A stretch of 55,881 nt of DNA from CAYVXE01 sp964455375 (GCA_964455375.1 CAYVXE010000019.1:1-55881), one strand, 5' to 3'. Positions 17,178-25,742 are shown, counted from the stretch's first letter. Made by a program: numbers and translations. Notes: generated by a model from the sequence alone, not told the origin.

Positions 17178-17285
17178 CTAACCCATTCCTTTCAGGACGA
17201 TCAGTAAAACGTACACCAAAACCAATCCGAATAGCAGTAACGCAAATCTCGGATAAAATATTCGTCGATAACACTTAATTTCCAT
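17178..17285 (-). CDS. 35-residue single-helix membrane peptide
   Basis: An ATG at 17285 with GGAGGA ten bases upstream opens a 35-codon frame ending TAG at 17178. After a short basic N-terminus (MEIKCYRRIFYPR) comes one hydrophobic helix (FALLLFGLVLVYVLLIVL) and the end KGMG. This is the standard form of small bacterial membrane proteins. The efp terminator, read in the opposite direction, lies 17 bp after the stop. It has no recognised family. Confidence 0.5.
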   Translation of the reverse strand: MEIKCYRRIFYPRFALLLFGLVLVYVLLIVLKGMG

Positions 17286-17564
17286 AAAAGCTGATTTCCT
17301 CCAAAAACGAAACTTACTTACTTGCTTCTGAATCACTTCATTCTGAAGCGGCGATAAACTTAAGGTAATTCTTTCTAAGATGCAAGACTTTATTTGCCCA
17401 AAATGTTACTTTATGAAATCGCCGTAAATTCCACTAAGAGCATTGAAATAATTCGCATTTGATCGAGAAGTCCTCCTCTGGCCTGCAACTTCGACGGCGC
17501 TCTGCATGGAGATTTATTCAATTTCGATTCTTCCCACAGCCTCATCAGAATTGTTATGAAAGAA
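17286..17564. other. 279-bp intergenic region between the small membrane peptide and thrC
   Basis: Both flanking genes are on the minus strand, so this contains the end of the thrC transcript and the leader of the small peptide. I see no gene, riboswitch or clear terminator here. Confidence 0.4.
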
Positions 17565-18755
17565 TCAGTTATTCCCGTTCGTCAGCATTTCCAGAACTTC
17601 GATGTACTTTAAGCCGGAACCGGTGTTAAAAAGAACCACTCTATCATTCTCTGCAACTTCATTCTTTTCTTTTAATCGCCTTAGAGCAGCAAATGTGGCC
17701 GCTCCTTCGGGACAAACCACAAACCCTTCTTTTTGAGCAATTTCCTGCATGGTTTCCAAAATTTCAGTTTCGGAGACTGAGAGAGCACGACCACCGCTTT
17801 CGTGCAAAGCACGCAAAACCAATGTGTCGCCAAACGCTTTCGGCACCCTTAATCCGGATGCAACGGTTTCTGCATTTTCGAAAAATTCAGATTCAAATTT
17901 ACCAGCGTCGTACGCTCTGGTGATTGGGTCGCACCCCTCTGACTGCACCGAAATCATTCTCGGCAAATCTCCTGAAACCCAACCCAGCTCTTTCAATTCA
18001 TTAAATGCTTTCCACATACCGATGAGACCGGTACCACCACCAGTGGGATAGACCACCACATCCGGAAGCTGCCAGTGAAACTGTTCGGCGATTTCCAACC
18101 CCATGGTCTTTTTCCCTTCGATGCGGTAGGGCTCTTTCAACGTAGAGATGTCAAACCACTGCATCTCATCTTTTCTTTCAACGACGATTCTCCCGCAATC
18201 GCTGATGATGCCGTCCACCAGTGTCACATTGGCGCCGGCCAGTTTTGCTTCCAGGTAGTTGATTTTCGGAACATCTTTCGGCATAAAAATAAAGCACTCC
18301 ATTCCCGCACGGGCAGCATAGGAAGCCAGTGCGCCGCCGGCATTTCCCGCAGTTGGGATAGCAACCCGTTTTACTCCCAATTCCTTCGCTTTGGAAACCG
18401 CCATGGCAAGCCCCCTGGCTTTAAAACTCCCCGTTGGAATTTGCGCCTCATCCTTGAACCAGACATTTTTTATTCCCAGTTTGTGTGCAAGGTTTTTCAT
18501 TGGCACTAAAGGCGTAAAGCCTTCTCCAAGTGAAACGATATTTTTTTCATCTAAAACCGGGAGCAATTCAAAATAACGCCACATATCTGTAGGACGTTCA
18601 AGTAGTGTTTCCTTTTTGAATTGCTTTTTTGCTGATTCTAAATCGTACTCAACCAACAGAGGTTTGTTAAATTCAAGTGAATAGGTTTGTAATTGATGGT
18701 AGTCAAATTCATTACCGCTTTGACTGCAAACTAAGTGTGAGATAAAAGATTTCAT
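17565..18755 (-). CDS. thrC: threonine synthase
   Basis: A pyridoxal-phosphate enzyme converting O-phosphohomoserine to threonine. The 396 residues include the PLP lysine K112 in PTGSFKARG, a phosphate-binding PTAGNAGGALASYAAR loop, and a C-terminal serine-containing loop (LFNTGSGLKY). The N-terminal SHLVCSQSG resembles the CxxC-type start of the shorter class of threonine synthases, with only one Cys kept. Related threonine-dehydratase-like enzymes cannot be excluded from sequence alone. No hom or thrB neighbours are present. Confidence 0.92.
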   Translation of the reverse strand: MKSFISHLVCSQSGNEFDYHQLQTYSLEFNKPLLVEYDLESAKKQFKKETLLERPTDMWRYFELLPVLDEKNIVSLGEGFTPLVPMKNLAHKLGIKNVWFKDEAQIPTGSFKARGLAMAVSKAKELGVKRVAIPTAGNAGGALASYAARAGMECFIFMPKDVPKINYLEAKLAGANVTLVDGIISDCGRIVVERKDEMQWFDISTLKEPYRIEGKKTMGLEIAEQFHWQLPDVVVYPTGGGTGLIGMWKAFNELKELGWVSGDLPRMISVQSEGCDPITRAYDAGKFESEFFENAETVASGLRVPKAFGDTLVLRALHESGGRALSVSETEILETMQEIAQKEGFVVCPEGAATFAALRRLKEKNEVAENDRVVLFNTGSGLKYIEVLEMLTNGNN

Positions 18756-18982
18756 GAAGCCTCATCATATTTTTGGGTACTTCTAGTAGTATTACGAACA
18801 AACTTTTTTAAGCTATTACAGCCGAGACCATTGAGCTCCAAATGATAACTAAATTCCAACATAGAAAAAAGCCTTTCTGAAATTTGCACACATAAAATTC
18901 TGGAATTGCGGCTTCGCAGCCTTATGTTTCCGTGCAAGCACGCATGAACGAAACCCCAAATTTTTTCTACCTGTGTGGCCAA
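18756..18982 (-). other. structured intergenic region upstream of thrC
   Basis: An open frame spans most of these bases but has no ribosome site and a composition unlike its neighbours. On the minus strand there is an apparent nested structure: CATAA and TTATG enclosing GGCT-GCGA-AGCC (plus strand 18910-18921, a GNRA-type tetraloop) and a second arm AATTC-CA-GAATT. A further palindrome CGTGCAAGCACG is at 18931-18942. It may be a leader RNA of thrC or a repeated extragenic element. It matches no riboswitch I know. Confidence 0.3.
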
Positions 18983-19948
18983 CTATTCGTCATCGTCATC
19001 GCCGAAATAATAATATTGATTCAGCAAATTCACGTAAGAACTCCATTTGACACCGGGGCGTTTTTCTTTCTTCTTAATGCGGAGGAAAGCGTTGGCTTTG
19101 GAATCGATTTCATCCGCATAATATAAAATAAGCCCTTCAAGGGTCATCGGCACAACCGGTGACGCATGCTCCAACTTCCCCTGATGACTGAGGATTAAAT
19201 GTATCAACTCTTTTTCAAGCTGTGCAGGGAATCCCTCGACATTTTTAATCCGATCGGTTACCATCTGTGCACCGATGACGATATGCCCGATGAGCCGGCC
19301 TTCATCGGTAAAGTCAAACATAGTTTTGTAGGTGTAGGAATGGATTTTCCCGAGGTCATGCAAAAGTCCGGCGGCAAGCAAAAGATCACGATTCACCCCG
19401 GGATATTTTTCACCAATATTAACCGCAATGTCTGTAACGGAAAGCGTATGCTCCAACAGACCGCCCAGATAATTATGATGCCAGAGCTTTCCACCCGGCG
19501 CCTGGCCAAATGCCGTGCGAATCTCCGCATCATTGAAAATGCGGCTACATAGACCATTTAAATGGGGATTTTCAATCGAGGCCACAAGTTCATCCAAATG
19601 CGAAAAGAGAGCAGACATACTTTTATCCACAGAAGGAACCAGCACTTTAAAATTAACATCATCCCCGTCTTTTACTTTCCGGATTTTCTCAATATTTAAT
19701 TGATTTCTGCCCTTATACGTGGTTACTTTTGCCTTCACTTTAACCACATCACCAACGGTTAATTCTGAATTTACTGTTTTCACATCATCCCATATGGTAG
19801 ACTTAATCCTGCCGGTCGCATCACCTAATTCCAGCGACAGATAAAATTCATCGGAATGAACTTTCACCTTCATGTCTTTCTTTCTAAGAACATAAAATGA
19901 CGTGATGTTTTCCCCCGGCTGCAATTCGATAATTTGTTTTTGATCCAT
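18983..19948 (-). CDS. YhaM-like 3'-5' exoribonuclease (OB fold plus HD domain)
   Basis: The 321 residues comprise an N-terminal OB-fold nucleic-acid-binding domain (about 15-110, with LELGDATGRIKSTIWDD) and an HD phosphohydrolase domain with HNYLGGLLEHTLSV and LLHDLGKIHSY, metal-binding His-Asp residues. A later HLILSHQGKLEHASP carries the remaining histidines. YhaM-type enzymes degrade RNA and single-stranded DNA from the 3' end. An acidic tail (FGDDDDE) ends the protein. It lies 5 bp after the penicillin-acylase gene, so co-transcription is likely. Confidence 0.9.
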   Translation of the reverse strand: MDQKQIIELQPGENITSFYVLRKKDMKVKVHSDEFYLSLELGDATGRIKSTIWDDVKTVNSELTVGDVVKVKAKVTTYKGRNQLNIEKIRKVKDGDDVNFKVLVPSVDKSMSALFSHLDELVASIENPHLNGLCSRIFNDAEIRTAFGQAPGGKLWHHNYLGGLLEHTLSVTDIAVNIGEKYPGVNRDLLLAAGLLHDLGKIHSYTYKTMFDFTDEGRLIGHIVIGAQMVTDRIKNVEGFPAQLEKELIHLILSHQGKLEHASPVVPMTLEGLILYYADEIDSKANAFLRIKKKEKRPGVKWSSYVNLLNQYYYFGDDDDE

Positions 19949-19953
19949 AATAT

Positions 19954-22053
19954 TTATTTAATCAATTTTGGTTTTAGAAACAAATGTTGTTTTGACACCA
20001 GGCTGATCTCTGTTTGGTTCATCGAAACGGAATGATATTGCCCTTGCAACCAGAGGGGTAATTGGTCGTCAAAATGGTCACTCAGGCACTGCCCTGACTG
20101 CCCAGGTGCGATAACCGAGAAAGAATGTTCAACATCGGCCAAATCAACTAATTGCCTTGTGGATGGCGCCAGAGAAACATCGAAAGGCTGATCAAACCGA
20201 TACTGCGTGTTATTAATCGTCATCACTGAGCCGCCTCTTGAAAACGGTCCGCGGTTCAAAATAAAATCCAGCGGCTGTTTTACAGCTAACGGATGCCGAA
20301 AGGTCAGTTGATGTATTTCTCCCCAGCGCCAGCTCAGCAGATCATCACCGGCAATGTGTCGCAGGAAAATATCTGCATCCAGCAAACTGCGAATGACCAC
20401 ATCATCCATCGTTTCGACTTCCGGGGTCTCAACGTCATCAAACCAGGCTGATGCCGGTTTTTCGAGCAAATGCGTCATGACCCGAAAGGGAATATTAGCA
20501 AATTGAATATAATGATGATAGAGTTCCTCTCTCATTTCATCTTTCAGGGTATTCTCAGTCAATTTTACAAAGAAAGCGTGCAGAATAGAGGTCTCTACAC
20601 TTTGCGGCGCTTCCACACCATCCCAGTCCTTGATGAGATGGTAGAGGTTGTTGAGAGTTTCATTCGGGGTCTTTTCAAGATGTCTTTTCACAATCTCACA
20701 AACGATTGGTAAGATCGTCCCTGCCCATGGGGAATTCACATCCTGCTGCATGCGTTTGAAATCGTCGATGGTAAAATCAGCTTTGCCAGACAGCCACTGT
20801 TGAATGCGCTGCGCCCGGGAAGGCGGTTCCCACAGATTGGACAGGTAGTACGGATAGGTTGCACCGGTTATGTTATTATTTGCAGCGAACAGATAGCCTT
20901 CCGGAGGATTAAACCGTTGCGGCAATTTTTCGAATGGTATGTAGCGTGACCACTGACCCTTTTCCGACCANNNNNNNNNNNNNNNNNNNNNNNNNNNNNN
21001 NNNNNNNNNNNNNNNNNNNNNNNNNNNNNNNNNNNNNNNNNNNNNNNNNNNNNNNNNNNNNNNNNNNNNNTCGTCGATCATGCCGTTGGTAACGCCCCAG
21101 GCGATTTTTTTATTATGCCCAATCATAATTCCGGGGATACCCGGCATGGCAACCCCAGCCGCATTTATGCCGCCGCCGGTAAGGTGAACCTCGTACCAAA
21201 CCGACGGTGTCGTCATCTCCAAATGCGGATCATTGGCAAGCATCGGTTTTCCGGAAGCGGTTTTATCTCCCGACACAACCCAGGCGTTGCTGCCCGCCCG
21301 CCCACCGGAAATGTTTAGCGCATTCATGGCAGACACCCCGGACCGAAGGAACGGTTGAACCGAATTTCTAAATGACTTTTCTGAATGCGACAGAATGTAA
21401 GGCGGATCTTCTGAGAGTTCAGGAAACACCTGTTTAGCCCGTTGCAATCCCAGTTTATCCACCAACTGCTGCAACACCGGATCGACGTACCAACTCAGAG
21501 ATAACTTCCAGGCCAGCAAGCGCATCAGGGCAACACTATCCTCGATTTTCCATGGGGCGGGTTTATAATGCAGTAAAGCAAATTCAATGGGAAGGTTCTT
21601 TTCGTGCAACTGCATGTAAGCATTAACGCCTTCTGTGTAGGCGTCTAAGGCAGCATAGGATTCAGGCGAGAGGTGCTCGACTATTTTCTCCGCAATTCTC
21701 CTAAAGCCAATGAGTCGGAAGAATTTATCATTTTCAAGGGTAGTCTCACCAAATATTTCTGAAAGAGTTCCGTTTGCAGCCCGCCGTGCCAGGTCCATTT
21801 GCCACAGCCGGTCCTGAGCAGTAACAAAGCCCTGTGCCCGAAAAAGATCACGTTCGTTTTGAGCAAATATATGCGGGATACTGTAGGCATTACGATAAAT
21901 CTGAACAGGTTGCTCCAGAGGTTCAACGGTGATGGAACCTGATGTTTGCGGCAGCGATCTGGTGAGTAAACGATAGCTTAAAAAAACAATCGCTATGGAA
22001 AGAAAGAGGACTGACCCAACGACACCCCAAAAAATCCTCCACCCTTTCGGCAT
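19954..22053 (-). CDS. penicillin acylase family protein (Ntn hydrolase), with internal assembly gap
   Basis: A periplasmic amidohydrolase of the penicillin G acylase/AHL acylase family, made as a precursor that cleaves itself before a catalytic serine. A signal anchor occupies residues 8-30. The alpha-chain contains VQIYRNAYSIPHIFAQNE and FVTAQDRLWQMDLARR. S255 in GGRAGSNAWVVSG is the predicted N-terminal nucleophile of the beta-chain. Possible substrates are beta-lactams, N-acyl-homoserine lactones or other acyl-amides. The 100-N run (20971-21070) interrupts the beta-chain about 70 residues after the nucleophile. Both sides are in the same frame, but the length of the missing part is not known. 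Confidence 0.9.
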   Translation of the reverse strand: MPKGWRIFWGVVGSVLFLSIAIVFLSYRLLTRSLPQTSGSITVEPLEQPVQIYRNAYSIPHIFAQNERDLFRAQGFVTAQDRLWQMDLARRAANGTLSEIFGETTLENDKFFRLIGFRRIAEKIVEHLSPESYAALDAYTEGVNAYMQLHEKNLPIEFALLHYKPAPWKIEDSVALMRLLAWKLSLSWYVDPVLQQLVDKLGLQRAKQVFPELSEDPPYILSHSEKSFRNSVQPFLRSGVSAMNALNISGGRAGSNAWVVSGDKTASGKPMLANDPHLEMTTPSVWYEVHLTGGGINAAGVAMPGIPGIMIGHNKKIAWGVTNGMIDXXXXXXXXXXXXXXXXXXXXXXXXXXXXXXXXXXWSEKGQWSRYIPFEKLPQRFNPPEGYLFAANNNITGATYPYYLSNLWEPPSRAQRIQQWLSGKADFTIDDFKRMQQDVNSPWAGTILPIVCEIVKRHLEKTPNETLNNLYHLIKDWDGVEAPQSVETSILHAFFVKLTENTLKDEMREELYHHYIQFANIPFRVMTHLLEKPASAWFDDVETPEVETMDDVVIRSLLDADIFLRHIAGDDLLSWRWGEIHQLTFRHPLAVKQPLDFILNRGPFSRGGSVMTINNTQYRFDQPFDVSLAPSTRQLVDLADVEHSFSVIAPGQSGQCLSDHFDDQLPLWLQGQYHSVSMNQTEISLVSKQHLFLKPKLIK
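20971..21070. other. assembly gap (100 N) inside the penicillin acylase gene
   Basis: Exactly 100 N. Family resemblance continues on both sides, so the gap is probably of similar real size, but its sequence and true length are unknown. Confidence 0.99.
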
Positions 22054-22074
22054 AATGTTACCTGTGAAATCCTT

Positions 22075-22821
22075 TTAAAAATATTCAAAATAACCGATTT
22101 TGATTTCCCGGGTCACGCTCTCCGGTCCATTCTTGAATATGTTTTTCAAATTAAACTGTAAAAAAAGTTGGTTTGAAAACAACCATTGAAAACCGGCATT
22201 CAAGTAACCTTGACCTGAACCGAACTGCATATCCCTACGCGTATCATTTCGGGCAAAATCGTACTCCGCCATCACACGAAATTCACGATTAAAGCTTAAA
22301 TCCGCACCTAAAAACAAATTGAGATCTTTATCTCCATCATCGGTTTCAAAGCTATAATTAATACCACCGTGCAGTCCGAGGTTGTATATGAAAGCATAGT
22401 TTTTACTGGCGACTGCGAAGAGTCCACGGGATTTCGTTTTATATCGATTGAATGTGGAGTTGTATGCACCGTAGCCCTGGGAATTAAATCCAATGGTCAC
22501 CGCCGGCATGGCGAAGTTCTCATCGATGAGCCGGAGACGCGCCTGAATTCCCGGATCAGGATTCCAGTTAACACTTCCCTCGCCAATTAGATTTTCCCCG
22601 CCATAGGAAATCCCGAACATAAACCGTGGTGTCAGGCCTACCGTTACACCACCTAACAATCCGCCATTAGAAAACATTCTCAGGTTAATAGCAAAACTAC
22701 CGCGCTCCAGTGTGCCCGCTGTGGGCAAATCCACCAACATTCGATTCTCGACATTGCGTTGTGAAAACCCGCTGGTCGCTGAAAAAAACAGTAAAGCGAA
22801 AACAAAAGTGAGTCTTTTCAT
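22075..22821 (-). CDS. predicted outer-membrane beta-barrel protein
   Basis: The 248 residues start with a signal peptide (LTFVFALLFFSATSGFSQ) and continue as alternating hydrophobic strands with many Gly, Asn and aromatic residues (GLTPRFMFGISYGGENLIG, RVMAEYDFARND). The last residues (IKIGYFEYF) end in Phe, the classic signal for insertion by the BAM complex. It resembles YjbH-like or porin-like barrels; the function is unknown. A weak GATGAT site precedes the ATG. It lies 19 bp from the SDR gene, in a likely run of co-directional genes. Confidence 0.75.
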   Translation of the reverse strand: MKRLTFVFALLFFSATSGFSQRNVENRMLVDLPTAGTLERGSFAINLRMFSNGGLLGGVTVGLTPRFMFGISYGGENLIGEGSVNWNPDPGIQARLRLIDENFAMPAVTIGFNSQGYGAYNSTFNRYKTKSRGLFAVASKNYAFIYNLGLHGGINYSFETDDGDKDLNLFLGADLSFNREFRVMAEYDFARNDTRRDMQFGSGQGYLNAGFQWLFSNQLFLQFNLKNIFKNGPESVTREIKIGYFEYF

Positions 22822-22840
22822 TTTATCATCTTTTTAAAGA

Positions 22841-23632
22841 TTAATAAATTCCCCGTACCGCGCCGCCATCGACCTGAATCGTCGTACCGGTGATATAGCT
22901 TGCCCGTTCCGAACCAAGAAAAACAATCAGATTCGCTTGTTCTTCGGGTGTCGCCAATCTATTCATAGGAATTGTGCTGATGATGGACTTTTCGATATCC
23001 TCCGGAGACTTTTGCAGCGCTTTCGCCCGGGCATCGAAAATTTCAGTTACCCGCTGCGTGCGCGTCCACCCCGGACAGACATTGTTGATTAGGACATCGT
23101 CAGCAGCAACCTGGTTCGACAACGTTTTCGCCCACCCCAAAACAGAAAGGCGAAGACTATTTGACAACAAAAGCTCATCGATGGGTTGTTTTACGGAAAC
23201 CGACGTGATGTTGATAATGCGGCCCCATTTTTGTTTTTGCATAAAAGGTAAAACTTCGCGGGTCAACCGCACCGAAGACATCAGCGTGAGCTCAACACCC
23301 TTTTGCCACTGTTCGTCTGTCATATCAGAGAAAAAACCTGCATCAGGACCACCGGCGTTATTGACAAGAATATCCACCGTTCCAAATGTTTCCACGGTCT
23401 GATCGACGAGATGCTTAATGTCTTCCGGGCTGGTCAAATCAGCCTGAACAGCCAGAACGTCGGCATTGGTGGCAGTCCCTATTTCATTCTTGGTTTTGAA
23501 TAATCGATCCCGCTCACGTGCACAAATAACCACGCGGGCACCTTCCCTTGCAAATCCAAACGCAGCGGCTTTTCCCAACCCTCTGCTGGATGCCGCTACA
23601 ACGGCAACTTTCCCTCTAATTCCTAAATCCAA
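22841..23632 (-). CDS. SDR-family oxidoreductase lacking the usual Tyr-Lys pair
   Basis: A 263-residue Rossmann-fold short-chain dehydrogenase/reductase, similar to FabG-like proteins. The nucleotide-binding glycine motif (AASSRGLG, residues 13-20), NNAGG (91-95) and NITS with S144 are present, and GSERASYITGTTIQVDGGAVR closes the fold. At the position of the catalytic YxxxK the sequence reads LLLSNSLRLSV, with S157 and R161 instead of Tyr and Lys. This LSNxxR variant occurs in a known SDR subgroup whose activity may be different or reduced. It is followed by the barrel protein and preceded by the epimerase-like gene 12 bp away. Confidence 0.88.
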   Translation of the reverse strand: MDLGIRGKVAVVAASSRGLGKAAAFGFAREGARVVICARERDRLFKTKNEIGTATNADVLAVQADLTSPEDIKHLVDQTVETFGTVDILVNNAGGPDAGFFSDMTDEQWQKGVELTLMSSVRLTREVLPFMQKQKWGRIINITSVSVKQPIDELLLSNSLRLSVLGWAKTLSNQVAADDVLINNVCPGWTRTQRVTEIFDARAKALQKSPEDIEKSIISTIPMNRLATPEEQANLIVFLGSERASYITGTTIQVDGGAVRGIY

Positions 23633-23644
23633 AGTCCATTCTCT

Positions 23645-24103
23645 TTATTTAATTTCAGGACCCGCAAACCAGTCATATCCGATTTCAGAATCATCGTAGC
23701 GGATTCTTCCTTCCTCATCGGGATCGTACGTCTTAGATGTAATATAAAAAAGATGCGTCACCCCACCAACAACTTTGCAGCCGTGCGCCACACCGGGAGG
23801 GATCTTCACGACTTGTGCCGGATAATTTTCCCCTAAATAAATTTCCTGTGTCTCCCCTCTGGTTGGAGAATCTTCGCGTTTATCGTGTAAAACCACTTTC
23901 AGATTACCGATTGGAACGTACCACCAATCAACTTGCGTCTTGTGAATATGCCAGGCTTTTGCCACGCCGGGATACATCATGGAATGACTGAACTGTCCAA
24001 ATCCCTCGTCAAAAAAATCATCTGTTTTGCGAATGATTTCGCGGAAAAATCCTCTCTGGTCAGGATACGTCGTCAACGACTTTGTCATTATGCCATCAAT
24101 CAT
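23645..24103 (-). CDS. dTDP-4-dehydrorhamnose 3,5-epimerase-like cupin protein
   Basis: A 152-residue RmlC-like cupin (LTTYPDQRGFFREII, then QFSHSMMYPGVAKAWHIHKT and VVKIPPGVAHGCKVV). The HIHKTQVDWW segment contains a histidine in the position expected for the catalytic base. RmlC epimerises a nucleotide-linked deoxysugar on the way to rhamnose; this protein is shorter than RmlC (about 180) and may act on another sugar. No other rml genes are near. Confidence 0.8.
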   Translation of the reverse strand: MIDGIMTKSLTTYPDQRGFFREIIRKTDDFFDEGFGQFSHSMMYPGVAKAWHIHKTQVDWWYVPIGNLKVVLHDKREDSPTRGETQEIYLGENYPAQVVKIPPGVAHGCKVVGGVTHLFYITSKTYDPDEEGRIRYDDSEIGYDWFAGPEIK

Positions 24104-24207
24104 GTCAGATTCTCACTCTCTTCATTATCAGCATCATTTTTCTTTGCATTAAATATAACAATCTCTCTCAGTTTGTCAACGTATTTGACAGTCGGCAAAT
24201 AAACTGA

Positions 24208-25581
24208 CTAATGTTTCACTTTGCTTAAAAACAACTCGTAGTTAAAATCGGGACTATTGTCTGCATCATGGCATTTCAGACAAATCTGCTTCTCTACCGG
24301 CCTGAATTCAGCCGCATGCACCGTTTTATCTTTCGAGGAAAATCGGCGACCGCGAAACCGCCGTACGTGTGCATCGATATCGGCCACAGGCTGGTGGCAT
24401 TCAACACATTGCACATTCACCATGTAAGGCGTTTCCGTGACCCTGGTAAAACCGCCTTCCTGCCCGTACATCGTTGTGTGACACTTTTGACATGCTTCAT
24501 TGTGATTCTGTTTTTTAACCACAAGCGACTGCCATGCTCTGTAATGTTCCGATGTCTGCCACTGTTTATACTGCTTGCGGTGACAGCGCATGCAGGTCCT
24601 TTCGCTTATTTTGTTAAAATTGTCCGTAGCCTTGGGACTTTGCATGGGAAAATCATAAACCAGCTCGTCATCGTACGATTTCACCAAACGGGCGAGCTGT
24701 GGATCATCCGGTATCTGGCTATTTAAAGAAACCGTTTTGCTTTCGGCCACTTTTACGCCGGTAGCCGCAACTGAAAAATCCAGTTCGCCCAAATATTTTC
24801 CTTTATCTCCCGCCATCATGATCACCGTATTCCCGACCATCGTGGGTACTTTGGATCGATTCCACCCGTGGCCGCCAATGACGATGTCCAACCCTGCAAC
24901 TGATTTTGCAAAGGTCTGTACATCCGTAGCACCAAGATGCGCTAAAGCAATGATGACCGTGCAACCCTTCTTTTTCAATTGTGCGACGATCTTTTCTGCG
25001 GCAATGACAGGATCAGTAATCTCAAATCCGGTCTCAGCAGTCACCAGGCGCCTGGCAATTTTAGGCGTCGTTACACCGAAAATGCCAACCTTTTTCCCGG
25101 CAATTTTCTTAATGACAAACGGGTCGGTAAAAAGATTCTCTGTTCCAATCAGCAGCACGTTTGCCGATATAAATGGCAAATGATATTTCTTTTTCATTCT
25201 TTCCAAAAAATCCCGACCGTACTGTAAATCCTTTTCACCGAGATTTATGGCGTCGTAGTGAAACATGGACATGCCTTCAAGCAGATACTGAACTTTATAG
25301 CGCTGAAAGTCGGATTTAGCACTTCCAAAATCACCAGAATCGACCATTAAGCGATAGTTGGGATTTACTTTTTGAGATTCAATATAGCCGGCCCGCCGGG
25401 CCAGTCCACCGATGGGGTTAGCCTTTCAGCCGCAGGGCTTCAAATAGCCGGTCAAATCACCGGTAAAAAAAAGATGAATGTTTTTCTCACCCGTGGCTGC
25501 CCACAATGACACATACAAGAAACAGATTAAGAAAGGCGCCAGCAAAAACAGAACAAAGTTTCTAAATGATATTTTCTTCAT
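24208..25581 (-). CDS. UshA-like metallophosphatase fused to tetraheme cytochrome c, candidate selenoprotein (TGA = Sec52)
   Basis: The conventional reading starts at an internal ATG (25347) and loses the N-terminus. Upstream in the same frame, through one TGA (25428-25426), lies a complete start: ATG 25581 (or 25593), a signal helix (about residues 7-29) and GDLTGYLKPCG-U-KANPIGGLARRAGY, running straight into VDSGDFG. The 457-residue protein then has a 5'-nucleotidase/UshA-like metallophosphatase fold (about 34-300, with LAHLGATD and GGHGW) and four haem-c motifs: CMRCH (330-334), CQKCH (364-368), CVECH (392-396) and CLKCH (434-438). The TGA gives Cys-Gly-Sec, a redox motif in a position where I recall related proteins having cysteine. 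A 7-bp hairpin follows at the right distance. It is probably periplasmic. Substrate and role are unknown; electron transfer through the haems to a Sec/Cys site is an inference. Confidence 0.85.
25388..25404 (-). promoter_or_regulatory. bacterial SECIS-like hairpin for the UshA-like selenoprotein
   Basis: On the minus strand CTGGCCC pairs with GGGCCGG (one G-T pair) around the loop GGC. The loop begins 29 bases after the last base of the TGA, and its first two bases are GG, as in the OsmC-like hairpin. The stem encodes Leu-Ala-Arg-Arg-Ala-Gly, so the pairing is within coding sequence. Confidence 0.7.
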
Positions 25582-25681
25582 TTGTGCACTCATGGATTAG
25601 ATTAAAAGGACTTTTGTAATTACAAGCCGTTTTAAAATATTAAGAATTTCAATTTCATGCAATTGAAAACTTCAAAAAAAA

Positions 25682-25712
25682 GGCAGAGGTCTAAACAAAA
25701 GCGACCTCTGCC
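25682..25712 (-). terminator. rho-independent terminator of the 347-aa lipoprotein gene
   Basis: A perfect 10-bp stem GGCAGAGGTC/GACCTCTGCC with an 11-base loop is followed on the minus strand by TTTTTTT. It lies 30 bp after the stop at 25743 and isolates that gene from the selenoprotein gene. Confidence 0.9.
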
Positions 25713-25742
25713 AATCGAGGGAGTGAAGAAAAATGAAGCTTT

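Noticed and set aside
18752..18982. 76-residue ORF upstream of thrC
   Set aside because: No ribosome site; the stretch is better explained as structured non-coding DNA.
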